A stretch of DNA of 43,512 nucleotides from Candidatus Palauibacter denitrificans. GTDB lineage: Bacteria; Gemmatimonadota; Gemmatimonadetes; Palauibacterales; Palauibacteraceae. How positions within the stretch are numbered: position 1 is the first letter of the stretch; the number at the start of each line of letters is the position of its first letter. The translations under genes and the position numbers were made by a program. A model generated the notes under the pieces. It was not told where the DNA came from. It searched no databases and was given only the letters and a program-made list of their open reading frames with translations. The stretch spans positions 1 through 43,512 of the forward strand of contig VXMQ01000212.1 in the NCBI GenBank assembly GCA_009841015.1, in the 5' to 3' direction. Shown piece by piece: positions 16,147-24,940 of this stretch.

Positions 16147-17040
16147 ATGACCAGGAGAAAGCAGGCAAGCGACTTCCCCCAAGAGGTGCTGGCCCTCTTC
16201 GATGGCTACGTGCATGGGTTCATTCGGCGGCGGGACTTCCTGAAAGGAGCCGGGAAGGTGCTGGGCAGCGGTGCGGCCGCCGTGGCGGTCCTCGAGGCGC
16301 TTCGTCCCAACTACGCGTGGGCGCGGCAAGTGGCGACCGATGATGCCCGAATCCGGCAGGAGTACGTCACCTACCCTTCGCCGGACGGTTCGGGGACCAT
16401 GCGCGGCTACATGGCCGTGCCCGCCGACGTGACGGAGCCCAGGCCCGCGGTCCTCGTCATCCACGAGAATCGCGGCTTGAACCCTTACATCGAAGACGTG
16501 GTCCGCAGGTTCGCCGCCGCGGACTTCGTGGCGCTGGGTCCGGACGCGCTTACCCCCCTGGGTGGCTATCCCGGCAACGACGACGAGGGCCGGGTGATGC
16601 AGCGGCAGCTCGACCGGGACACGATGATGGAGGACTGGGTGGCCGCGTTCCGGTTCCTCCGCGACCATGACACGACCACCGGGCGAGTCGGGGCCGTCGG
16701 GTTCTGCTACGGCGGCGGTGTGGTGAATCAGCTCGCGGTCCGCCTTCCGGATCTGGGCGCCGGTGTGCCGTTCTACGGGTCGGCCGCGGCCGCGGAAGAC
16801 GTGCCGTCAATACAGGCGCCCCTGATGATCCAGCTCGCGGGCCTTGATGAGCGGATCAACGCCGCCTACCCGGCCTACGAAGAGGCGCTGGAGGCGCACG
16901 GAAAGTCCTTCGTGGTCCACGTCTACGAGGGAGCCAACCACGGCTTTCACAACGACACCACCCCACGCTACGACGAGGAAGCCGCCAGCCTCGCGCAGGA
17001 GCGGACCATCGCGTTCTTCAACGAGCACCTGCGGGGCTGA
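16147..17040 (+). CDS. Tat-exported dienelactone hydrolase family protein
   Basis: The 297-aa product starts at ATG 16147 with GGAG upstream. A twin-arginine signal is visible (RRRDFLKGAGKVLG, residues 27-40, then a hydrophobic stretch). The mature domain is an alpha/beta hydrolase of the DLH family. The triad is Cys187 (GFCYGG), Asp234 (GLDERI) and His265 (NHGF), and Glu107 follows His106 (HENRG), the position that helps in DLH. Cys rather than Ser is the nucleophile, as in true dienelactone hydrolases. The periplasmic substrate is unknown. It is the last gene of the S9-channel-channel operon. The APC permease gene converges on it with a 16-nt gap. Confidence 0.85.
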   Translation: MTRRKQASDFPQEVLALFDGYVHGFIRRRDFLKGAGKVLGSGAAAVAVLEALRPNYAWARQVATDDARIRQEYVTYPSPDGSGTMRGYMAVPADVTEPRPAVLVIHENRGLNPYIEDVVRRFAAADFVALGPDALTPLGGYPGNDDEGRVMQRQLDRDTMMEDWVAAFRFLRDHDTTTGRVGAVGFCYGGGVVNQLAVRLPDLGAGVPFYGSAAAAEDVPSIQAPLMIQLAGLDERINAAYPAYEEALEAHGKSFVVHVYEGANHGFHNDTTPRYDEEAASLAQERTIAFFNEHLRG

Positions 17041-17056
17041 AGCGGCTCCACCGTGT

Positions 17057-19189
17057 TCACGGTGCCGGGCGTGGACGCGCGCTGCGCCTCCACCAGCGCG
17101 GCACCGTCGTCGCATGCACGTCGTAGAGGTGCCGCAGGTCGATGATGTCGCGCGGCGAGCCCAGGATCGTGAGGCGGTCGCCCGTCTCCATGAGGGTGTC
17201 GTCATGGGGTACGATGAGCTGTCCGCGGCGCCGGATCATCGCGGCGAGCGTGTCCTCCGGGAGCGCCATCTCCTCGATGGTCATCCCCGCCAGCGTACTG
17301 CTCGCGCCCTCCGGCAGCACCTCCACGACGAGCATGCGCTCATCGCGCAGCATGACCTCGCGCAGCTCCAGGTCGTCCTCCGCCTCGAGCCACTCGGTCA
17401 GGAAGCTCCCGTCGTCCACGCGACCGGCGATCTGCGCCAGGATGCGCAGGTGGCGGCCGTGGTCGGCCGCGGGGCTCGCGAGGAAGAAGGCGGCCTGGAT
17501 GAGTTCGTCTTCGGCCGGCGGCACGTCGGGCTCCCCCGTGTCGATCTCGATCCCGCCGCGAACGCGGGCGAGGACCATGCGCGGCCCGGGGATCTCGTCC
17601 AGGTGCAGGTGCGGCAGGACGACGCCCTCCGACATCGGCGTGAGGCCCGTGCCCGTGCCCTCGAGAAGTCCCTGCGCGATGCGGTCGGCGCTCACGCCCA
17701 ACTGTTGCGAAAGCGCCACTGACGCGCGGTCCACGAGCTTCGAGAAGGGCACCGCGCTCTCGTAGTCCAGCACATCCGAAGAGGCGATGAGTTCCTCGAA
17801 GGGGTCCGCGTCGCGCAGCCCCTTCTCCTTGAGGATCCCGCGCAGCTCGCGCTCCAGCCCCTCGTTCCGCTGCTGGCCCAGTCGCTCGAAGACATGGTAG
17901 ATCGCGCCCTCGCGGCGCACGTGGTCCCGGGCGTAGACGCGGTACCAGAGGAGGCCGAACACGACGAACGCGACGCTGAACAGCGTCGCCAGCCATCCCA
18001 TCTGGACGATCAGCGGAAACGGCATGACGAGGCCGACGATCTGGACCCAGGGGTAGAAGGGAGCGCGGAAGCCGGGGTCGTACGGCGCGAGGCCGCTCTC
18101 GCGCATGACGATCACCGCCAGGCACGCGAGCGCGAACATGATGAGCTGGAAGGCGCTCGCGAGCTTCGCGATGCCCGAAGGGTCGAAGAGCACCAGCCAC
18201 AGGACGATCAGCCCCGCGGTCGCGAGGATCGCGACCCACGGCGTGCCCCAGCGGCTGATCCGGCGCATGGCCGCCGGCAGCACGTGGTCGCGGCTCATGG
18301 CCAGCGGGTAGCGGCTCGCGGACAGAACCCCGGCGTTGCCGACCGACGTGAAGGCCAGGATCGCCGCCACGGTCATGAGGGCCTCGCCCGTGGGACCCGC
18401 CACGGCCCTCGCCATCGCCGCCGCCGGAGCCAGGTTGCCGCCGTCGGCGGAGAGCGCCTCCACGCCGACCGCCCCCACCATCGCCCAGGTGCCGAGCACG
18501 TAGACGAGCAGCACCGTAGCGAAGGCCAGCAGCATGCCCAGCGCCAGATTCCGGTCCGGGTTCTTCACCTCTTCCGAGACCGAGGCCACGTGGGTAATCC
18601 CCATGTAGGAGACGATCACCAGTCCCACGGTGGAGAAGAACGGCGAAGCCCCCAGGTCGAACGCTCCGGCGAAGGCACCGGGGTCCACGGCCGCCACGCC
18701 GGCCCCGATGAGCCAGCCCAGCATGGCCAGGAGGATCACGGTCAGGACCATCTGGATGGAGCTGGTCTTCTTGGCGCCGAACAGGTTGACCGCGGCGAAG
18801 CCCAGCGCGAAGGCGAAGGCGATGGGTCCGGCGGGGGCATCGGGGAAGTAGACCTGCAGGTAGGCGCCGAGGCCCACGAGCGCGAAGGCGGACTTGAGCG
18901 TCAGCGTCGTCCAGGTGCCGAAACCGCCGATCGCTCCCACCCGCTGGCCCATGCTGCGGTCCAGGAAGTAGTAGATGCCGCCGGCGCGCGGCATGGCCGT
19001 CGCCAGCTCGGCCATGCTGAGGATGCCGGGCAGGAGCAGGAGACCCGCGAGCAGGTACGCGACGGGGATCGCGCCGCCGGCCTGCGCGGCGGCGAGACCG
19101 GGCAGCAGGAAGAAGCCCGAACTGAGCGTCGCGCCGGTCGCGATGGCGTACACGTCGAACAGCCCGAGTTCGCGTTTGAGTGTGCCCAT
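17057..19189 (-). CDS. APC-family permease fused to PTS EIIA-like and RCK_C domains
   Basis: The 710-aa product has an N-terminal APC amino-acid/cation permease of about 12 membrane helices (residues 1-410; YAIATGATLSSGFFLLPGLAA carries the glycine-rich TM1, then SMAELATAMPRAGG). Then comes a soluble tail of about 290 residues. Residues about 470-600 look like a PTS EIIA type 2 domain, with LPHLHL and the active-site-type His527. Residues about 610-695 are a TrkA-C/RCK_C domain (MIRRRGQLIVPHDDTLMETGD...). Such tails usually regulate a transporter by binding or by phosphorylation. EIIA without PTS genes nearby is notable. It is divergent from the transporter at 19282. Confidence 0.85.
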   Translation of the reverse strand: MGTLKRELGLFDVYAIATGATLSSGFFLLPGLAAAQAGGAIPVAYLLAGLLLLPGILSMAELATAMPRAGGIYYFLDRSMGQRVGAIGGFGTWTTLTLKSAFALVGLGAYLQVYFPDAPAGPIAFAFALGFAAVNLFGAKKTSSIQMVLTVILLAMLGWLIGAGVAAVDPGAFAGAFDLGASPFFSTVGLVIVSYMGITHVASVSEEVKNPDRNLALGMLLAFATVLLVYVLGTWAMVGAVGVEALSADGGNLAPAAAMARAVAGPTGEALMTVAAILAFTSVGNAGVLSASRYPLAMSRDHVLPAAMRRISRWGTPWVAILATAGLIVLWLVLFDPSGIAKLASAFQLIMFALACLAVIVMRESGLAPYDPGFRAPFYPWVQIVGLVMPFPLIVQMGWLATLFSVAFVVFGLLWYRVYARDHVRREGAIYHVFERLGQQRNEGLERELRGILKEKGLRDADPFEELIASSDVLDYESAVPFSKLVDRASVALSQQLGVSADRIAQGLLEGTGTGLTPMSEGVVLPHLHLDEIPGPRMVLARVRGGIEIDTGEPDVPPAEDELIQAAFFLASPAADHGRHLRILAQIAGRVDDGSFLTEWLEAEDDLELREVMLRDERMLVVEVLPEGASSTLAGMTIEEMALPEDTLAAMIRRRGQLIVPHDDTLMETGDRLTILGSPRDIIDLRHLYDVHATTVPRWWRRSARPRPAP

Positions 19190-19281
19190 GGCGGCTGTGT
19201 AGCTCCCTGCCGTGGTGGTAACAACGGCCGTATCGGCTGGCCGGACTGGTGCCGGGCCGGGCGGGGGACGAACATCCTCAC

Positions 19282-21060
19282 ATGACGTTCGACATCGCTT
19301 TCGTGCTCGCCCTGACCCTCGCGGCGCTCGTCCTGTTCGCCATGGACCGGCTGCGGCTGGACCAGGTCGCCATGTCGGTCCCGGTGGTCCTCCTCCTGAG
19401 CGGGATCCTCACGCCGGCCGAAGCCGTATCGGGCCTGTCGAGCCGCGCGACCGTGACGGTCGGCTCGATGCTCGTGCTCGGCCTGGGGCTCCGCAAGACC
19501 GGTCTCGTGTCCGCCATCGGGGCCTGGGCGCGCACCGCGCCCCTCGGGGGCAAGTACTCCCGCATGTTCGTGCTCTGTCTCGTCTGCGCGCTCCTCTCGC
19601 CGTTTCTCATGACCACCGCCGTGGTGATGGTGTTCCTCCCCGTCTTCGTCGCGCTCGCAGATCAGGCCGAGGAGCCGGCCTCGCGGTATCTCATGCCGCT
19701 CTCCTTCGTCTCGATTCTCGGGGGCACCGTCACCTTGATGGGGACCTCCACGAACCTGGTCGTGCACGGCGAAGCGATGAGGCGCGGGTTCGACGAACTC
19801 CACATGTTCTCGATCACCCCGCTCGGCCTTATCTGCCTGGCCGTGGGCCTGCTGTATCTCTTCACCGCCGGCCGGGTCCTCCTGCCGCGGCGCGTCCGGG
19901 CGCCCGACCTGTCCAGCAAGTACGACATCCGCCGCTTCGTCACGGAACTGCACGTCCCGGAGGACTCGCCCGCGAACGGCCGCTCGCTGGCCGAACTCAA
20001 GTGGGGCGAACGGTACGGCGTCACGGTTCTGGACATCGAACGCGGGGAGCAGGAGATCACCGCGCCGCACGGCGACCGGCACATACGGCCGGGCGACGTG
20101 CTCTACGTGCAGGGACCTGCCGAACGCCTCCTCGAACTCGCGCGCCGGCAGCGACTCGAGACCCCGCGGGAGCGGAAGGAACAGGGACTCGGCCTGGCGG
20201 GCGGCAGCGGACGGCTGGTCGAAGTCCTGGTGGCGCCCGGCTCGAGTCTCGTGAGCCGGACGCTTCGCGATCTGAACTTCGCGCAGCGCTACGATGCGGC
20301 CGTGCTCGCGATCCAGCACCACGGCGTCACCGTGACGGAACGGCTGGCGGAGGTCTCGTTCAGCGTCGGCGACCTCCTCCTGGTGCACGGGACGCCGAAC
20401 GCGCTCGCACGCCTCGTCGAAGACCCCGGGTTCGTCCCCGTGGGCGAAGTGAAGACGCAGACCGGGCGCAGGCCGCGGGCCGGCGTGGCCGCGGCGATCA
20501 TGGTCGGCGTCGTGCTCAGCGCCAGCCTCGGCCTCCTCGACATCATGACGGCCGCGCTCTCGGGCGTTGGCCTCATGGTGTTCACGCGCTGCGTGCGCGT
20601 CGAGGAGATCTACGCGGAGATGGAGTGGATGGTCCTCTTCGTGCTGGCCGGCCTCATTCCGCTCGGGGTGGCGCTCGAGACCACGGGGGCGGCGGAGCTG
20701 CTCGCGCGCGGAGTGGTGGCGGCGACGGCGCCGCTGGGAGCGTCCGGACTCGTCGCGGCCTTCTACCTGGTGACCGTCCTCATGACGGCCATCGTGTCCA
20801 ACGCGGCGACGGCCGTGATGCTCACCCCCGTCGCGATCCTCGCCGCCAATCAGGCCGGCGTGAACCCCTACGCGCTCCTCATCGCCGTCATGTTCGGCGC
20901 ATCGGCCTCCTTCGTGACGCCCTTCGGCTATCAGACCAACGTCATGATCTACGGGCCGGGCGGATATCGCTTTTCGGACTTCGTGAAGGTGGGCGGCCTG
21001 CTCAACCTGGTCCTCCTCATCACCGCCAGCCTCCTCATCCCCATCTTCTGGCCCAGCTAG
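19282..21060 (+). CDS. SLC13/NhaD-like transporter with two internal RCK_C domains
   Basis: The 592-aa product is taken from ATG 19282 (no strong ribosome site; an alternative start lies 11 codons upstream). It has two half-transporters split by a soluble middle. The first half ends with GGTVTLMGTSTNLVV, the SNT-type sodium/substrate motif. Residues about 220-290 and 310-380 are two TrkA-C/RCK_C domains (RPGDVLYVQGPAERL; FSVGDLLLVHGTPNAL). The second half holds the second SNA-T-type motif (SNAATAVMLTPVAI). This is the domain order of SLC13-type transporters with central RCK_C pairs, which carry anions such as sulfate, dicarboxylates or arsenite. The substrate is not clear. The 92-nt gap to the divergent APC gene may hold a shared control region. 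Confidence 0.85.
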   Translation: MTFDIAFVLALTLAALVLFAMDRLRLDQVAMSVPVVLLLSGILTPAEAVSGLSSRATVTVGSMLVLGLGLRKTGLVSAIGAWARTAPLGGKYSRMFVLCLVCALLSPFLMTTAVVMVFLPVFVALADQAEEPASRYLMPLSFVSILGGTVTLMGTSTNLVVHGEAMRRGFDELHMFSITPLGLICLAVGLLYLFTAGRVLLPRRVRAPDLSSKYDIRRFVTELHVPEDSPANGRSLAELKWGERYGVTVLDIERGEQEITAPHGDRHIRPGDVLYVQGPAERLLELARRQRLETPRERKEQGLGLAGGSGRLVEVLVAPGSSLVSRTLRDLNFAQRYDAAVLAIQHHGVTVTERLAEVSFSVGDLLLVHGTPNALARLVEDPGFVPVGEVKTQTGRRPRAGVAAAIMVGVVLSASLGLLDIMTAALSGVGLMVFTRCVRVEEIYAEMEWMVLFVLAGLIPLGVALETTGAAELLARGVVAATAPLGASGLVAAFYLVTVLMTAIVSNAATAVMLTPVAILAANQAGVNPYALLIAVMFGASASFVTPFGYQTNVMIYGPGGYRFSDFVKVGGLLNLVLLITASLLIPIFWPS

Positions 21061-21082
21061 CCGTTTCCGCCACAGCCAGGCG

Positions 21083-22438
21083 TCAGGCTTTTCGGAAGCG
21101 CCAGCCGTACAGGATGCGGCCGTAGTAATTGAACATCTTTCTCGCCTCGGGATCCTCGAGGGGGTAGTCCGCGCCGATCTGCCTCGCGGCCGCGAGTCCG
21201 GTGACGAACGCCGTTTCCTGGCTGTTGATCAGCGTGTGGGCGCCGCAGTGCCAGCTCCCCTTTTTCCCCTGAATGAAGCGGAAGAGGGGGACGAGCCACG
21301 CGACATGGCGCACGTCGTGCACGATGTGCTGGAACCACCGCCGCTCGATCACCTTCTCGTCGTCGATCTCGCTGATCGGGTTGTACGTCACCAGGCAGGG
21401 CTTGTCCGAGCGCTTCGCCCACGGCTGCTGGTTGTGCATGATGTAGGTGATCTCGTAGTTGTCGGGCCGGGCGCCGTACTGCTCGATATGGTTGCTTCGG
21501 GTTTCCAGCGCCTTCACCTCGTCGTCCGGCAGCACCGAGGCGTCCGAATGCACGACCGTATGGTTGTGGAGTTCGCTCTCGTAGCGGACCGATGAGAGGA
21601 TGTAGCGCTCCAGAAACGTCGGCTCGTCCAGCATCATCAGCGTCTGGTTCGCGTTGCAGGCGAAGATCACCGCATCGAACGTCTCCTCCACGCCGTCCTC
21701 ATCCTCGACCACGACGCGCGATGGCCCTCGAACCACTCTGCGGACGGGCCGGTTGAGGTAGACCTTGTCCCGGAAACCCGCCGACAGGTGCTCGTAAATC
21801 CGGCGCGTTCCCTGGTCCCAGGTCTGCATGGTCGTCGCGGCTTCGATGTCGAAGAACTCGAGATACCTGGAGAACAGCGAGGCGGGCATGTCGAAGACGT
21901 TCGTCGCCATCAGGAAGTTGACGAACATCGGCTTCAGCACCTTGTACCTGAAATCGCCGGAGAAACCGGCCACGTTCAGGACGGTTCCCATGCTGATGTA
22001 GTTGAAGGGGTTGAGGCCGTTCACGAGCTTCGACCGCGAATGGGTCAGCCGCCCGAACCGGTGCAGGGTCCGCAGGATGCGCTGGAACTTCCGGATCTCG
22101 ACCTGCAACTGTCGTCGGATGTCGGAGTCGAAATCGTGGGCGTAGGTCCCCCCGCGGTACTTCACGCTGTAGCTGAACCTCGTGTCGATCAGCTCGATGC
22201 CGAACTGTTCCAGCAACACGACGAAGTGCTGATAGACGGAGGGGATACAGGCGGTGACGGAAATGTCGAACGGGATCGAGCCGCCGTCCTCCTGGGGCAT
22301 GTCGACGGTCACCGCGTTCCCGCCGAGTTGCTCGCGGGCCTCGAACAGCCGGAAATCGAACCGGTCCGAATCGTGATGCAGCGCCCATGCCGCCCCGAGG
22401 CCCGAGACGCCGCCGCCGATGATGGCGATGTTCTTCAT
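21083..22438 (-). CDS. FAD-dependent amine oxidase-like oxidoreductase
   Basis: The 451-aa product begins with an FAD-binding dinucleotide fold (IAIIGGGVSGLGAAWAL, residues 4-20), then FEAREQLGGNA, the second half of the flavin site. Later it has FACNANQTL and a C-terminal NSQETAFVTGLAAARQIG, the Rossmann-type end. This is the NAD(P)-binding Rossmann/amine oxidase class, most similar to those encoded beside cyclopropane fatty acid synthase and DUF1365 genes. Those partners are not next to it here. The reaction is not clear; fatty-acyl or lipid oxidation is a family-based guess. It has no signal peptide, so it is cytoplasmic. Confidence 0.75.
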   Translation of the reverse strand: MKNIAIIGGGVSGLGAAWALHHDSDRFDFRLFEAREQLGGNAVTVDMPQEDGGSIPFDISVTACIPSVYQHFVVLLEQFGIELIDTRFSYSVKYRGGTYAHDFDSDIRRQLQVEIRKFQRILRTLHRFGRLTHSRSKLVNGLNPFNYISMGTVLNVAGFSGDFRYKVLKPMFVNFLMATNVFDMPASLFSRYLEFFDIEAATTMQTWDQGTRRIYEHLSAGFRDKVYLNRPVRRVVRGPSRVVVEDEDGVEETFDAVIFACNANQTLMMLDEPTFLERYILSSVRYESELHNHTVVHSDASVLPDDEVKALETRSNHIEQYGARPDNYEITYIMHNQQPWAKRSDKPCLVTYNPISEIDDEKVIERRWFQHIVHDVRHVAWLVPLFRFIQGKKGSWHCGAHTLINSQETAFVTGLAAARQIGADYPLEDPEARKMFNYYGRILYGWRFRKA

Positions 22439-22648
22439 CGGTCTCCCCTTCCCGCCGGAGGTCGTGTCCTCCCGTCCCGGAAAACGTCACCGCGACGGTG
22501 CGTGTTCAAAATGCGGACGCCGCCGGCGCGCGCGGCGGTCGGCACGGCCGGCGAGCCTTGCTGTTCGGGGGGCGCCCGCAGCATTTTTTTCGGGCTTCAC
22601 CCAGGCATGAGCCACGAGATGAACGACATGATTTTCCCTGGAGATGAG

Positions 22649-23809
22649 ATGATCAAGCGGACCCCACTGGCGATCCTCGCCGCCGGGCTTCTTCTGTCGA
22701 CCGCGACTCCGGCGCTGAGCCAGGAGGTCATCCAGTCGGCGTACCACGACTACAGGCTCGTCCCGGTGGCGGAAGGGCTGGTGCGCCCGTGGTCGATCGC
22801 GTTCCTGCCGGATGGCGAGATGCTGGTCACCGAAAAGGCGGGCACGCTGCGGGTCGTGCGGGACGGGCTGCTCCTCCCCGACCCGGTGAAGGGCGTGCCG
22901 GAAGTGATCTCGGCCGGACAGGGCGGACTCCTCGATGTCGTGCCTCACCCCGATTTCGAGGACAACCGGCTCCTCTACCTCAGCTACTCGAAACCCGACG
23001 AGACCGAGCGCGGGACGACGGCGGTCATCCGGGGACGCTACGAGAACGGGGCTCTGACGGACATCGAGGAGATCTTCCTTGCGGTATCGGAAGGGCGGGG
23101 GCATTACGGTTCCCGTCTCGTATTCGACGGACAGGGACACATCTTCATCAGCGTGGGCGATCGCCAGGCCTCGACGCGTGGCGATCTCTACGCGCACCCC
23201 GCACAGGATCCCTCGAACCATCACGGCACCGTCAGCCGCGTGTACGAGGATGGCGGGATTCCCGAGGACAATCCGTTCCTCGACGACCCGAACATCCAGC
23301 CGGAGATCTGGAGCTTCGGGCACCGCAACCAGCAGGGGATGGTCATGAACCCGGAGACGGGCGACCTTTGGGCCACGGAGCACGGTCCGCAGGGCGGCGA
23401 CGAACTCAACCTGGTCCAGCCGGGGCTCAACTACGGCTGGCCGATCGTGGGCTACGGCGTCAACTACGGCTCGGGCACCGCGATCCATGAAGGCACGCAC
23501 AAGGAAGGGATGGAGCAGCCGGCCCACGTCTGGGTGCCGTCGATCGCGACCTCCGGCCTCCTCTTCTACACGGGCGACCGCTTCCCGCACTGGAAGGGGA
23601 ACCTGTTCGTGGGCGGGATGGCCGGGGAGCAGTTGGCGCGCCTGACGCTGGACGGGCAGGACGTCGTGAGGGAGGAGACGCTCGTGCAGGGGCTGGGCCG
23701 CATCCGCGACGTTCGGCAGGGTCCGGACGGGCTCATCTACCTGGCCATCGACGGCCGGCGGGGCGAGCCGACGGCGATCGTCCGCATCGAGCCGGTCGCC
23801 ACGCGCTAG
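22649..23809 (+). CDS. Secreted PQQ-type soluble aldose sugar dehydrogenase
   Basis: The 386-aa product begins at ATG 22649, preceded by GGAGA, and has a signal peptide (MIKRTPLAILAAGLLLSTATPALSQE). The mature part is the six-bladed soluble glucose/aldose dehydrogenase fold: LVRPWSIAFLPDGEMLVTEKAG, GGLLDVVPHPDF, GHRNQQGMVMNPETGDLWATEHGPQGGDELN and GPDGLIYLAIDG. The His in VPHPDF is at the catalytic-base position of the family. It oxidises aldoses in the periplasm with PQQ as cofactor. No pqq biosynthesis genes are visible in the window. It is divergent from the FAD oxidoreductase. In-frame ATGs 7 and 14 codons upstream are possible starts but spoil the signal peptide. Confidence 0.85.
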   Translation: MIKRTPLAILAAGLLLSTATPALSQEVIQSAYHDYRLVPVAEGLVRPWSIAFLPDGEMLVTEKAGTLRVVRDGLLLPDPVKGVPEVISAGQGGLLDVVPHPDFEDNRLLYLSYSKPDETERGTTAVIRGRYENGALTDIEEIFLAVSEGRGHYGSRLVFDGQGHIFISVGDRQASTRGDLYAHPAQDPSNHHGTVSRVYEDGGIPEDNPFLDDPNIQPEIWSFGHRNQQGMVMNPETGDLWATEHGPQGGDELNLVQPGLNYGWPIVGYGVNYGSGTAIHEGTHKEGMEQPAHVWVPSIATSGLLFYTGDRFPHWKGNLFVGGMAGEQLARLTLDGQDVVREETLVQGLGRIRDVRQGPDGLIYLAIDGRRGEPTAIVRIEPVATR

Positions 23810-23825
23810 GCAGCGCCAGACCGCG

Positions 23826-24716
23826 TCAGGCGCCAGCCTGGCCTTCGGGGGCCACAGCCCGCCGGTAGGCTTCCGACAGCGCCCGGGTGACCTCGCCCGG
23901 GCGTCCGCTTGCCACGGGCCGGCCGTCCAGTTCGACGGTCGGCCGCACCTCCGTGGTCGTCCCCGTGAAGAAGATCTCGTCCGCGTCGCGGAGTTCGTTC
24001 GCCGTGAAGGCGCGTTCCCGGGCGGGTATGCCCAGTCCCGCGCAGAGTTCGAGCGTGAAGGCGCGGGTGACGCCGTGCAGGATGTGGTTCGTGGCCGGGG
24101 CCGTCGTCACCTCTCCGCCGAGCACCGCGAACACGTTGTTGTGCGTCCCCTCCTGCACCATCCCTTCGCGGATGAAGATCGCGTCCTCGACATCCGCCTC
24201 CACGGCGGCCTGCTGCGCGAGGACGTTGGGCAGGAGGCCGGTCGTCTTGATGTCGGCGCGGGCCCAGCGCTGGTCGGGGAGCGTGATGGCGCCGAAGCCC
24301 CGCTCCCACCGCTCCGGCGTCGTGCGGACGAGTTCCTTCGCGAAGGCGTAGACGGTGGGCGGGACCGCCTCCTTCGGGAACGCGTGCGTGCGGGGGGCGG
24401 CGCCGCGCGTCACCTGCATGTAGAAGACGGAGAACTCCGCCGCGACGAGACCGTTCCGCGCGATGAGTTGGTCACCGACGTCGGCGAGGGGCGTCACGTC
24501 CGCCTCGATCCGGAGCGTTCGGAGGCCCCATGCGAGCCGGGCCAGGTGGCGCTCGCGCAGGAAACAGCGGCCCGCGTAGGCCGGGATCGCCTCGTACACC
24601 GCGTCCGCGAACAGGAAGCCCCGGTCGTTCACCGAGACCCGCGCCTCGCCGACGGGGAGGTAGTCTCCGTTCAGATAGACGATGATGGTCTGCAACTCTC
24701 CGTTTTCGGGAATCAC
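23826..24716 (-). CDS. Class IV aminotransferase (D-amino-acid transaminase-like)
   Basis: I place the start at GTG 24716 (296 aa). A TTG seven codons downstream fits the usual length (about 285 aa) as well, and the ribosome site does not settle it. The core reads IVYLNGDYLPVGEARVSVNDRGFLFADAVYE, then RWARADIKTTGLLPNVLA with the PLP lysine at residue 157 (counted from the GTG), then the EGTHNNVFAV phosphate-binding region. This matches the branched-chain/D-alanine aminotransferase fold, nearest D-amino acid aminotransferase. It would interconvert amino acids and 2-oxo acids in the cytoplasm. It converges on the sugar dehydrogenase and is divergent from the beta-lactamase-like gene. Confidence 0.85.
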   Translation of the reverse strand: MIPENGELQTIIVYLNGDYLPVGEARVSVNDRGFLFADAVYEAIPAYAGRCFLRERHLARLAWGLRTLRIEADVTPLADVGDQLIARNGLVAAEFSVFYMQVTRGAAPRTHAFPKEAVPPTVYAFAKELVRTTPERWERGFGAITLPDQRWARADIKTTGLLPNVLAQQAAVEADVEDAIFIREGMVQEGTHNNVFAVLGGEVTTAPATNHILHGVTRAFTLELCAGLGIPARERAFTANELRDADEIFFTGTTTEVRPTVELDGRPVASGRPGEVTRALSEAYRRAVAPEGQAGA

Positions 24717-24874
24717 CCGCGGTCCCGCCGCGCCTCGTCGCTCCTTGTCAGGCGGGCGCTTCACCACTCTCGGCGCTGACGCGGGGTTTTGCCACGGCCT
24801 GCTAGATGCCCGTATGCAGGTCGGAGGGGCAAGTTCTGTCCCGATCTGGTTCACGTTCGTGCGCCCCGTTAGCG

Positions 24875-24900
24875 TTCAGCAAGCGGGTTCAGCAAGCGGG
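24875..24900 (+). repeat. 13-bp tandem duplication upstream of a serine hydrolase gene
   Basis: TTCAGCAAGCGGG occurs twice in direct tandem, 24875-24887 and 24888-24900. It lies 41-66 nt before the serine hydrolase start, in the probable 5' leader. A two-copy tandem repeat may expand or contract; no function is shown. Confidence 0.6.
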
Positions 24901-24940
24901 TTCCGCTGTCGGCCCGTTTTCTTCTGCTTCCGGAGGACCG

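Noticed and set aside
17049..17064. Hairpin CACCGTG-TT-CACGGTG between DLH and APC genes
   Set aside because: Two-nt loop is too tight, no U run, and it overlaps the end of the permease gene. Could still be a weak terminator.
21083..22438. FAD oxidoreductase as part of a cyclopropane fatty acid locus
   Set aside because: The usual partners (cyclopropane synthase, DUF1365) are absent in the window.
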